Assembly (NCBI GenBank): GCA_030587605.1
Contig: JAUQYT010000244.1
Span: 1 to 5,603 of the forward strand
Reading direction: 5' to 3'
Source: Candidatus Njordarchaeum guaymasense
Lineage (GTDB): Archaea > Asgardarchaeota > Njordarchaeia > Njordarchaeales > Njordarchaeaceae
DNA: 5,603 bases
Positions 1 through 5,001 of this stretch are shown here, piece after piece. Numbering within the stretch: the first letter of the stretch is position 1; every line of letters starts with the position of its first letter. The notes below the pieces were generated by a model. The model was not told the origin of the DNA, made no database searches, and worked only from the letters and a program-made list of their open reading frames with translations. The translations under genes were made by a program, and so were the position numbers.

Positions 1-2
1 AT

Positions 3-140
3 GAGCCGTTTCTGAGGGGATACTTCGAAGGCACTTTGTCAGCAAAAGTCCACACCTTGCAGGCGACGAGTGACCGAGTCGTCTTCCAGATCGAGAATGA
101 CACGTCCAAGAAGCCACAAGACAGACCCACTCAGAAGTGA
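3..140 (+). CDS. C-terminal end of a V4R-like protein, paralogue of the gene at 1424-1957 (5' part outside window)
   Basis: An open frame enters the window at base 3 and ends at TGA 138-140, giving the last 45 residues of a protein. It begins EPFLRGYFEG and aligns without gaps to residues 142-173 of the complete protein at 1424-1957 (EPFYRGLLEG...), with 16 of 32 positions identical by hand count, including E-P-F-R-G-E-G, L-S-K, S-D-R, F and N. The conserved block corresponds to the last helix and strand of V4R-type domains, where a small molecule or hydrophobic ligand is thought to bind. The tail after the shared block is polar and basic (ends PTQK) and is longer than in the paralogue. The coding call is strong because of the paralogue match; the V4R assignment is tentative and the ligand is unknown. 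Confidence 0.8.
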   Translation, partial: EPFLRGYFEGTLSAKVHTLQATSDRVVFQIENDTSKKPQDRPTQK

Positions 141-376
141 GGCACGCCCCCTCACACAGAGCCAAAAGCCTCCAAGAAAATGAGCATTTGCTAGCATGGT
201 GGTGCCTGTTGATGTCTGTCACCGTGGCCGGGGCAGACGGGGCGTAGGGTTAGAAATCTCTTTGGGCAAGTTGCATTTCTCTCGTGATGCATTATGAGCT
301 ATACTGTGTGCCAGAAGGTGAAATACAGTAGATTAATAGAAGACCGTTGAGACTATCTCTAGGATAGGGCGATTGT
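141..376. other. Intergenic region before the metalloprotease gene
   Basis: No convincing gene is seen in these 236 bases. The longest rightward open frame starting with ATG (196) is only 33 codons and resembles no known protein. The region is GC-rich between about 196 and 250 and turns AT-richer from about 290, where the candidate promoter of the downstream gene lies. Confidence 0.5.
331..338 (+). promoter_or_regulatory. Candidate TATA box for the metalloprotease gene
   Basis: GATTAATA lies about 42 bases before the TTG start at 377. An archaeal start site about 25 bases downstream would give a leader of some 15 nt. Only a weak purine stretch (AGGATAGGG, 361-369) precedes the start, so no clear Shine-Dalgarno element supports it. 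This is an assignment by position and composition only. Confidence 0.3.
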
Positions 377-1105
377 TTGAACAAAGTTGTGCCTGCAGTG
401 TTGCTTGTTACGGTTGCCCTTCTCGCGATTGTGTCGATTGTCCCAACTCTAGCGGTGGATCGTCCAGATATTAGGCAGAGGATCTTCATTCACTATGCCA
501 AGGGCAAGCTACCAAACCCACCATCAGCGGAAGGAAGAGGCTACTACAAGCTCATAGGTGCGAAGTGGTTGTTCCTCCCCATCGTCTTGGAAGTGAATCC
601 TTCTGGCTGTGGCACTGATGAGAACTTAGTATGGACCGCTATGAGTACGGCGGCTGAGGAATGGGATGACGGAGACTACAGTGGATGGGGCGGCGTAAAA
701 ACCAACCTTTTCGCTGGTGGACTAGTGCCTGTAGACAAAAGCTACAACGATCTTGCTTGGACCGCTGACAAAAGGGATGGATGTAACACAATAGTCTGGG
801 GCGACTATCCCACTTCAGGAGTCATCGCTGTCACGATACTCTGGTACATACCAAACCTAACGATCCTAGAGTTTGACATAGTATTCGACATAAATTATGC
901 GTGGGGCGACGCCAATATCACGCCAAGCGTGATGGACGTTCAGAACATAGCAACACATGAGCTAGGTCACGGGGCAGGGCTGGACGACCTGTACGACGCT
1001 CCAGCTTATCGAGAAACCATGTATGGACGTAGCGCTCCCGGGGAGATCATTAAGAGAGATCTGTACAAAGGCGACAAACAAGGAATAACAAAACTATACG
1101 CTTAG
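377..1105 (+). CDS. Secreted metzincin-type (matrixin-like) zinc metalloprotease
   Basis: This 242-residue protein is predicted to be exported and to cleave proteins or peptides outside the cell. Residues 1-26 form a signal peptide: a lysine at position 3, a hydrophobic core, then a likely cut near TLA. The zinc site is H194-E-L-G-H198-G-A-G201-L-D-D204, the metzincin HExxHxxGxx(H/D) pattern with E195 as the catalytic base and aspartate as third ligand. That variant is known from snapalysin-type and M6-type enzymes. A Met-turn follows at M215 (ETMYGRS), then the usual matrixin ending with D-x-x-G-I and a terminal L-Y. Cys78 and Cys136 could form a disulfide. The start is TTG at 377; there is no in-frame ATG before the signal peptide and this start gives a complete one. 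It lies between two V4R-like genes in the same direction, but spacers of 236 and 318 bases argue against an operon. The substrate is unknown. Confidence 0.85.
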   Translation: MNKVVPAVLLVTVALLAIVSIVPTLAVDRPDIRQRIFIHYAKGKLPNPPSAEGRGYYKLIGAKWLFLPIVLEVNPSGCGTDENLVWTAMSTAAEEWDDGDYSGWGGVKTNLFAGGLVPVDKSYNDLAWTADKRDGCNTIVWGDYPTSGVIAVTILWYIPNLTILEFDIVFDINYAWGDANITPSVMDVQNIATHELGHGAGLDDLYDAPAYRETMYGRSAPGEIIKRDLYKGDKQGITKLYA

Positions 1106-1373
1106 CCACGTAACAATTCCGCAGTAATGCGTGCGCCACCTTTCAGACTGGGGTCGATGCTCAAGAATTGCCTCCCTCAGCCTGGAAGTCACATTAGGTT
1201 TTGCTGAAATGAGCGATTTGAAAATAGTGCTGCAATACTGCAACTATCGCCGCTTTGATACGGACAGAAAACCTCAAGTCGGCCTTGACTTCGGCGAGAG
1301 ACACATCCACGCCATGAGGTTGCTTCAACCGAAGTCATGAGCCACATCATCCAGCCAAGACCTACTCTAAAGA
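1106..1373. other. Gene-poor stretch with a doubtful small ORF
   Basis: There is no clear gene between the protease and the V4R-like gene. A rightward frame is open from GTG 1131 (69 codons) or ATG 1209 (43 codons, to TGA at 1340). Its second half reads rather like protein (for example QVGLDFGERHIHAMR), but there is no Shine-Dalgarno sequence, clear TATA box or recognisable family. It could be a small hypothetical gene, a decayed gene fragment or chance. Confidence 0.2.
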
Positions 1374-1423
1374 CATTTATCGATCTTGCATGAGGGTTTG
1401 ACGCCTCTGGAGGCTGTCAAAGG
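1374..1423 (+). promoter_or_regulatory. Promoter and ribosome binding site of the V4R-like gene
   Basis: CATTTATC (1374-1381) is a plausible archaeal TATA box centred about 46 bases before the ATG at 1424, predicting a transcript start near 1403. GGAGG at 1409-1413 is a Shine-Dalgarno element 10 bases before the ATG and would fall inside that short leader. It also decides the start codon. The gene at 5333 has nearly the same layout. Confidence 0.5.
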
Positions 1424-1957
1424 ATGGATCGGCAAAGAAAGAAGAGAACGAAGTCAACGGTCTTCCTATCGCCCCAACACCGAGGAATCATCAGTAAGTC
1501 GGGAAAAACTGTGCAGAAGTTCTTCGAAGATCTGATCGATTTCTGTAGCGAGCATGATATGTTTAGCTGGAAGGATGGACAGTTCTTTTTCCGCCGCGCC
1601 AGAATCGTCATGGTGAGATCAGACTTCCTAAGTGACCTGTGCGATGCCCTGCCTGAACCGTATGATGTAGGAAGGAAGTTGGGAGAGAAGACCAGGCATA
1701 CATACGCTGCTGTATGGAACCTTGACCCAAGCAAACCGGATTATAGAAAGAGCTATTACAACTCGATAGCCCGGAACTTCGGCTGGGGGATCCTAACTGA
1801 ACAGCCACCGAACAAGATATTCGTTGAAGCCCCCTGCATCCGGAATGAGCCATTCTACAGGGGCCTTCTTGAAGGCATTCTATCACTCAAGCTTCGCACA
1901 ATTCATCAGGCAAGCGACCGGATCATCTTTGAAGTCGTGAACATGAAGAAGGCTTAG
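1424..1957 (+). CDS. V4R-like predicted ligand-binding protein (complete paralogue)
   Basis: This 177-residue soluble protein has no signal peptide or membrane segment. Residues 1-20 are basic and probably flexible. From about residue 58 the pattern fits V4R-type (4-vinyl reductase, predicted hydrocarbon-binding) domains: a strand and helix RARIVMVRSDFLSDL (58-72), a VGRKLGE helix start (82-88), a glycine-bearing turn FGWG (119-122), a strand KIFVEAP, then the characteristic EPFYRGLLEG helix (142-151) and a final strand DRIIFEVV. The C-terminal cysteine/glycine motif often found in V4R proteins is absent, so any ligand site differs. The last 32 aligned residues are half identical to the truncated protein at 3-140, so the locus carries a duplicated gene. 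Such domains act in small-molecule sensing or as chaperones in pigment and methanogenesis-related pathways; which applies here cannot be told. Coding is secure; family membership is moderate. Confidence 0.8.
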   Translation: MDRQRKKRTKSTVFLSPQHRGIISKSGKTVQKFFEDLIDFCSEHDMFSWKDGQFFFRRARIVMVRSDFLSDLCDALPEPYDVGRKLGEKTRHTYAAVWNLDPSKPDYRKSYYNSIARNFGWGILTEQPPNKIFVEAPCIRNEPFYRGLLEGILSLKLRTIHQASDRIIFEVVNMKKA

Positions 1958-2246
1958 ACTACATCTTCGTAAGCAGTGGTGAACGGGGCAGGATTCACAC
2001 CGCTAGGCGCGAGCCTCCAGGATCCAAGAATTCGTGAAGATCTGGTGGGTTGCCTCTCTCAGATCTTAGAGAACGCTCCAAGCGCTACTGGAGTGCTCCT
2101 TCGCGCAGTCCTCATTCTTTGTCACTTGGTGAGAAGGTTGAAGGGAACAAGGAAAGGAAGGACCTGTTCCGAACCGTGAGCCCAGATCGACAGTCTTGCT
2201 TTCGTCGGGACAACTCTGCCTTCTGTGTCTGGACTCGTTGAGTTGC
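1958..2246. other. Gene-poor spacer between the V4R-like gene and vapC
   Basis: These 289 bases separate two genes that converge on them. Two overlapping rightward frames (from GTG 1976 and from ATG 2050) are open for more than 60 codons but have unlikely composition, no ribosome binding site and no recognisable domain. No tRNA-like T-arm or other RNA gene signature was found. Several inverted repeats are present: GTGAA/TTCAC (1979-1998), the stem at 2037-2067, and CAACTC/GAGTTG (2211-2216 with 2240-2245), just downstream of the vapC stop. Confidence 0.5.
2037..2067. repeat. Inverted repeat AAGATCTG / CAGATCTT
   Basis: AAGATCTG (2037-2044) and CAGATCTT (2060-2067) are perfect 8-bp complements around a 15-base loop in a gene-free spacer. 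It could form a hairpin in either transcript or be a binding site. There is no T-tract after it, so it is not a typical terminator. It lies between the ends of two convergent genes. Confidence 0.4.
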
Positions 2247-2627
2247 CTAGAGAAAAAGTCTGAGACCATGTGCTCCTAGAGGTCGAAAATGCCTCAAATC
2301 CAGGGTGTAGAGCCTTGCTCCATTGTTGATGGTCACGGCGGCTATCATGGCGTCTGTTCTACGTACCGGTGTACCAGCCTTTTCAGCCTCTAGCTCTATC
2401 TTGGCAGATAGCTGAGCGTCCTCCTTCTTGTAGTCTAGCACAGGCAATTGCAGTACTTCCTTCACGGGTCTTGCATACTTCTGAAGGCCGTAAGAAATCT
2501 CATGCAGGTTTATGGCAGTCGTACTCAGATTATCTCCGCTTTCGATTATCTTTGCCAGTGCCTCATCACCCTTTCGCGACTTCTTGTCGAATATCTCGAT
2601 CAAGATGTCGGTATCCAGCACTATCAT
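2247..2627 (-). CDS. vapC: VapC-type PIN-domain ribonuclease toxin
   Basis: This 126-residue protein is the toxin of a type II toxin-antitoxin pair. VapC proteins are metal-dependent endoribonucleases that cut tRNA or rRNA and arrest translation when freed from VapB. The PIN fold is complete, with all four acidic residues: D5 in LDTDILIE, E43 in NLHEISYGL, D92 in RRTDAMIAA and D110 in LYTLDLRHF. Length is normal for VapC. The ATG (2627-2625) overlaps the vapB stop as ATGA, the usual arrangement for translational coupling, and no separate promoter is needed. The gene is intact, so the toxin is probably active. The RNA target cannot be inferred from sequence. Confidence 0.93.
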   Translation of the reverse strand: MIVLDTDILIEIFDKKSRKGDEALAKIIESGDNLSTTAINLHEISYGLQKYARPVKEVLQLPVLDYKKEDAQLSAKIELEAEKAGTPVRRTDAMIAAVTINNGARLYTLDLRHFRPLGAHGLRLFL

Positions 2628-2836
2628 AGCCTACGCTCGGTCCTCAGAGTTCGGATCTCGGAAAGCATCCTTTCCTTATCCCTGAACTCGACACATCCTC
2701 TAAGATTCTTTAGCGTGTCAACAGCGCGCGTACTTTCGACAAGTCTCTCGAATAGCTTGCTGAAGCTCTCATCTTTCCTCTTTACGGCCACGAGCTTCCT
2801 GTAGACTTGGTCCCTTATCGTGAGGGTTTTGGTCAA
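2624..2836 (-). CDS. vapB: VapB antitoxin (archaeal DUF217/UPF0330 type)
   Basis: This 70-residue antitoxin is encoded directly upstream of vapC. The N-terminus, MTKTLTIRDQVYRKL followed by DESFSKLFERL, is the signature of the archaeal VapB family (strand, then helices forming the DNA-binding dimer). The basic, arginine-rich C-terminus (residues 46-70, with acidic residues interspersed) is the part expected to wrap over the VapC active site. The start is TTG at 2836-2834; there is no in-frame ATG and this start gives the family's usual N-terminus. VapB, alone and with VapC, normally represses its own promoter. The sequence upstream holds a TTTAAA box and an 8-bp direct repeat that could serve for this. 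Confidence 0.9.
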   Translation of the reverse strand: MTKTLTIRDQVYRKLVAVKRKDESFSKLFERLVESTRAVDTLKNLRGCVEFRDKERMLSEIRTLRTERRL

Positions 2837-2873
2837 GTATATCCGAAGTGATATGGTTAAACATGCATTTAAA
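2837..2873. promoter_or_regulatory. Back-to-back promoters of vapBC and the divergent gene
   Basis: The spacer between the vapB TTG and the ATG at 2863 is only 26 bp. On the minus strand TTTAAA (2873-2868) is about 34 bases before the vapB start, predicting a leader of only a few bases. On the plus strand TATAT (2838-2842) is about 23 bases before the ATG at 2863, predicting a leaderless transcript. Each predicted start lies at or near the other TATA box, so the two pre-initiation complexes could hardly form together. These boxes are assigned by eye. Confidence 0.45.
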
Positions 2874-2876
2874 CAT
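2857..2876. repeat. Direct repeat TTAAACAT x2, candidate VapB operator
   Basis: TTAAACAT occurs at 2857-2864 and again at 2869-2876, a 12-bp period close to one helical turn. The second copy overlaps the presumed TATA box of vapB and the first overlaps the start codon of the divergent gene. Antitoxin dimers often bind such repeated half-sites at their own promoters. The repeat is seen directly; the operator role is inferred. Confidence 0.4.
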
Positions 2877-3198
2877 ATTCAACACCAATGAGCACGTTGA
2901 ATACGTCAGAGATAGAGATTGGCCACCCATCGGCACTATCTTTGTCGGAAATCCCAAGAAGTCGAAGAAATTGGGGAAACCCATTAGACTGGATAGGGAC
3001 CTAGTGAAGAACTTGGACCTTAAAGATGCTCAAGGAATTTCGATAGCTGACCAGTTTGACCAAAAGAAGGATAGATGGGGCAGAATAATAAGTGAAATAC
3101 AGATCATTAACATTTACACCCGTAACCCAAAGATCAACGAAAGACAAGTCGAAACTCTGCTAGAAACGGCAAGGAAGAGTCAGGTCTCCTTCAGATAG
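2863..3198 (+). CDS. Hypothetical protein divergent from vapBC, probably frameshifted near its end
   Basis: The gene encodes 111 residues from ATG 2863. The frame is also open from GTG 2848 (116 residues), but that would lie upstream of the transcript start predicted by the TATA box. The family is not recognised. The protein is soluble and charged: a strand-like PIGTIFVGN near the start, a lysine-rich KKSKKLGK, a DLVKNLDL helix, a strand IISEIQIINIYT and an ERQVETLLETARK helix just before the stop. The ending QVSFR after that helix is abrupt. In the frame one base back, a protein-like stretch follows at once and runs to 3305, so the original product was probably about 150 residues. The gene faces away from vapBC and may share its control. 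No evidence links it to toxin function. Confidence 0.65.
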   Translation: MHLNIFNTNEHVEYVRDRDWPPIGTIFVGNPKKSKKLGKPIRLDRDLVKNLDLKDAQGISIADQFDQKKDRWGRIISEIQIINIYTRNPKINERQVETLLETARKSQVSFR

Positions 3199-3305
3199 TT
3201 CTTCTGGTCAAGACCAAAGATAACCGTGACTTGCTACGCTCTTTCAATTCTACCATAGACCGATTGAAGCCGTATATCAACACCTTGGCTGGCCTTTTCT
3301 GCTGA
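3171..3305 (+). pseudogene. Probable frameshifted 3' part of the gene at 2863
   Basis: In the -1 frame relative to 2863-3198, the sequence from about 3171 to the TGA at 3303-3305 reads as ordinary protein: a strand LLQIVLLVKTKD, then an amphipathic helix from NRDLLRSF through IDRLKPYINTLAG, ending LFC. This frame has no usable start codon before a TTG at 3231, so it is not a separate gene by the usual rules. It follows naturally from the ETARK helix of the upstream frame. A single-base change near 3170-3195 would join them. No slippery heptamer is visible, so a true mutation or a sequencing error is likelier than programmed frameshifting. Confidence 0.45.
3205..3216. repeat. Short palindrome TGGTC-AA-GACCA
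   Basis: A perfect 5-bp inverted repeat with a 2-base centre lies just after the stop of the gene at 2863 and inside its presumed frameshifted tail. It is too tight for a stable RNA hairpin and could be coincidence. Confidence 0.2.
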
Positions 3306-3315
3306 ACCGGACCCA

Positions 3316-3332
3316 ATGAGAAAGGATCTCAT
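3316..3332. repeat. Inverted repeat ATGAGA / TCTCAT between convergent genes
   Basis: ATGAGA (3316-3321) and TCTCAT (3327-3332) form a 6-bp stem with a 5-base loop in the short space between the end of the frameshifted gene and the stop of the leftward surface-protein gene. There is no T-tract on either side, so a terminator role is weakly supported. Confidence 0.25.
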
Positions 3333-3389
3333 CAGTATGACATGCCAATGCGTGCTTTGAGCATTGAAGGTTCAGATAGAGAAACTCCT

Positions 3390-4607
3390 CTATGGGAGCT
3401 TGGCTCCACATTCGAGGCAGAACTTCGATGTCGGGGGGATCTGTATTCCGCATTCACCGCAATACTTCCTACGTGAGGATGTACCCTGAGATACGCTGCG
3501 TGAGGGTTGAACGTAACTTGGCTCTGTGGTCCCGCTCTCGGCCGAAGCTTTGTTCTCGCTTTCTCCGGTCGTTGCCGCTTTCCCACGCCTGCTGCTCAGA
3601 ACGTAGGCTACGATCGACACCGCCACGAATACAACAGCAAGGATGACGATCAGGACCGTTTGATACAGAACTGTTGAATCGGTTCGCCAAGTTGCAGTCA
3701 CAGTCTTCGGTCCATCCATCAAAACCTTTGTCGATTGACCTGTATACTGCACATCGCCTCGCCAACCGTTGAAGACTATTTTAACCCCGTAACTTGGACT
3801 CTCAGGAGTTGAAACTGAGATCCTAGCGTCTGTGTTGGCATCGTACCATCCTTCGCCCGATGGAACTCCTTGGTCGGTTGCAACTTTGAGGTAGAACTGT
3901 TGCTTGTATTGAGCGACAACAGTGTGAGGAGCGTTCATTTCCAAAGTCAGAGCCGTGCTCGTCTGACTACCTTCTCCATCTATGACCCACTTGTCGAAAA
4001 CGAATCTTCTTCCGTCATTTCCGCCAACCTGAATTGGAACTGAGAGGCTCAGTGTGTCTCCCTCGTTGTACCATCCGGTTCCTTGAGGCGAGAGAGCATT
4101 CGAGGCGATGGAGCAGTAGTATTGCAGTTGATATATCGCTGTAACCGTCTTGGATTTATCCATAGTTATCGTGCCACTTAGGCCGGTGCCAGAGTAATCG
4201 CCACCCCAATGCGAAAAGACGTATCGCGTGTTCTGGGAAACTTGAACGATGTTTTGACGTATCGAAAAGGAAGCTGAGCTTCCTTGATTATATGAGCCGC
4301 CACCATTGACCTGAGTTGACAGGCTCGTTGGATCAGTGTTTACAGTTAACTGATACTGATTGTAGTAACTGTAGTAGCTTGGGTACGAGTATGAATAGTA
4401 GTATGGGTACGAGTACGGGTAATAGTAGTACCTGTAAAAGGAAAACCAGCGCCCACCAAAATACGAGTAGTAGTAGTGATAGCGGCAATGGTAATAACCA
4501 TGATGAGGAGGATCAGCATAGACCTGGCTGACAGATCCAGTGACTAAGCCTAATGCAAGCGTAGTCAATGCTACTAAGGCGATTCTTGCTGGCAAGGAAC
4601 TCCGCAT
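3390..4607 (-). CDS. Membrane-anchored surface protein: Tyr-rich segment, three beta-type repeats, TM helix, cytoplasmic zinc ribbon
   Basis: This 405-residue protein starts at ATG 4607. Residues 1-31 are a signal peptide ending near VYA. Residues 38-85 hold 24 tyrosines in 48 positions, with a few His, Ser and Pro. Three repeats of about 75 residues follow (roughly 86-160, 161-236, 237-308). Each has a strand, a GWY or GSY turn before a charged or polar loop, an F-x-x-W (FSHW, FDKW, FNGW) motif, and an ending M-(D/N)-x-x-(K/H)-T-V-x-A-x-(Y/W); this is the InlB B-repeat / List_Bact_rpt type seen in many archaeal surface proteins. One membrane helix (313-337) precedes an SSRRGK stop-transfer and a Ser/Glu-rich linker. 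The C-terminus has a zinc ribbon, C383-x2-C386-x10-C397-x2-C400. The predicted topology is repeats outside, ribbon inside. No enzyme domain is seen; a surface or adhesion role with an inner contact is inferred. Domains are clear, function is not. Confidence 0.9.
   Translation of the reverse strand: MRSSLPARIALVALTTLALGLVTGSVSQVYADPPHHGYYHCRYHYYYSYFGGRWFSFYRYYYYPYSYPYYYSYSYPSYYSYYNQYQLTVNTDPTSLSTQVNGGGSYNQGSSASFSIRQNIVQVSQNTRYVFSHWGGDYSGTGLSGTITMDKSKTVTAIYQLQYYCSIASNALSPQGTGWYNEGDTLSLSVPIQVGGNDGRRFVFDKWVIDGEGSQTSTALTLEMNAPHTVVAQYKQQFYLKVATDQGVPSGEGWYDANTDARISVSTPESPSYGVKIVFNGWRGDVQYTGQSTKVLMDGPKTVTATWRTDSTVLYQTVLIVILAVVFVAVSIVAYVLSSRRGKAATTGESENKASAESGTTEPSYVQPSRSVSQGTSSRRKYCGECGIQIPPTSKFCLECGAKLP
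4353..4496 (-). repeat. Low-complexity DNA encoding the tyrosine-rich segment
   Basis: TAC/TAT-rich coding DNA (GTA/ATA-rich on the plus strand, for example around 4381-4436) encodes residues 38-85, of which half are tyrosine, often as YYY, YPY or SYSY. Such DNA is prone to slippage and could vary in length between strains. The antisense strand is open and Ser/Thr-rich as a by-product of this bias. Confidence 0.75.
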
Positions 4608-4663
4608 AATTATTCATACTCTCTGACGAACGTCGGTTACAGCTTCTGATGCTGTGTATTTAG
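4608..4663 (-). promoter_or_regulatory. Upstream region of the surface-protein gene with inverted repeats
   Basis: On the minus strand CTAAATAC (4663-4656) is a possible TATA box about 52 bases before the ATG at 4607, predicting a leader near 27 nt. Between box and start lie two inverted repeats: ACAGC/GCTGT (4639-4643 with 4651-4655) and GACG-AA-CGTC (4625-4634), the latter near the expected transcript start. They could be operators or form a leader hairpin. A weak purine run (AGAGAG, 4624-4619) is the only Shine-Dalgarno candidate. Confidence 0.35.
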
Positions 4664-5001
4664 CTTTTCTGGATGATAGGTCGCAGACGTGTTGTCTTGT
4701 CAAAAAATTGTCTGAGTATGCTGTAGATCAACGAGATCCTCTCAGGATCGCAGCGATTGTATGCGAGAGGGTCATTCCGCATCCTGTCACTTCGATTCCA
4801 TAGGTATTTGCTTGTTGGACGGCTAAAATCCAGAGTGCATGGACAAGACAGAAGTGTCCCTTCATAGCGATTACCTGATTTCTCCGGACCAGTTGACTGG
4901 GATATGTGAATAGCATCGCATAGGGCGGCCTGAAGAAGATATTTCGTACGAATGTTTACTATGCTCAGGCTGTCTGGAATTCAGAATGATTCAAATCGCG
5001 A
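4664..5001. other. Gene-poor region with a doubtful leftward ORF and a hairpin plus T-tract
   Basis: A leftward frame is open from about 4955 to TGA at 4728, with its first ATG at 4916 (62 codons). The peptide has some protein-like parts (FTYPSQLVRRNQVI, YGIEVTGCGMTLSHTI) but no family, clear promoter or ribosome site, so it may be a gene remnant. GATCCT-CTC-AGGATC (4735-4749) is a perfect 6-bp hairpin. On the minus strand a run of six T (4707-4702) follows some 30 bases on, and could end a leftward transcript before the surface-protein gene. Confidence 0.25.

Noticed and set aside
1417..1886. Leftward open frames opposite the V4R-like gene (1417-1734 and 1608-1886)
   Set aside because: They are shadows of the well-supported rightward gene: no ribosome binding sites, Ser/Cys/Arg-rich composition and no domain.
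1958..2246. Possible tRNA or other structured RNA gene in the spacer
   Set aside because: No T-arm consensus (GGTTCRAATCC-like), anticodon arm or acceptor pairing could be assembled; only isolated short inverted repeats were found.
1976..2269. Small frames on both strands in the spacer after the V4R-like gene
   Set aside because: Three frames overlap one another with unlikely composition, no start signals and no family, which points to chance openness.
2369..2804. Rightward open frames across vapBC
   Set aside because: They are antisense to two strongly supported genes with clear PIN and VapB motifs.
2769..2984. Leftward frame spanning the vapB start and the divergent gene
   Set aside because: It overlaps both genes in another frame, and its composition and position fit a chance opening. 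The VapB family N-terminus fixes the real frame.
3392..3765. Other open frames over the 3' part of the surface-protein gene
   Set aside because: They overlap the TM helix and zinc-ribbon coding region of a gene with clear domain order and have no features of their own.
4316..4531. Rightward Ser/Thr/Asn-rich frame
   Set aside because: It is the antisense reading of the Tyr-rich low-complexity tract; the composition is explained by that bias.
4692..4712. Three TTGTC copies around an A6 tract
   Set aside because: Five-base repeats are too short to be meaningful; only the A6/T6 run is noted as a possible terminator part.
4943..4952. Perfect palindrome TTCGTACGAA
   Set aside because: A few 10-bp palindromes are expected by chance in a window this long, and it sits in no promoter context.
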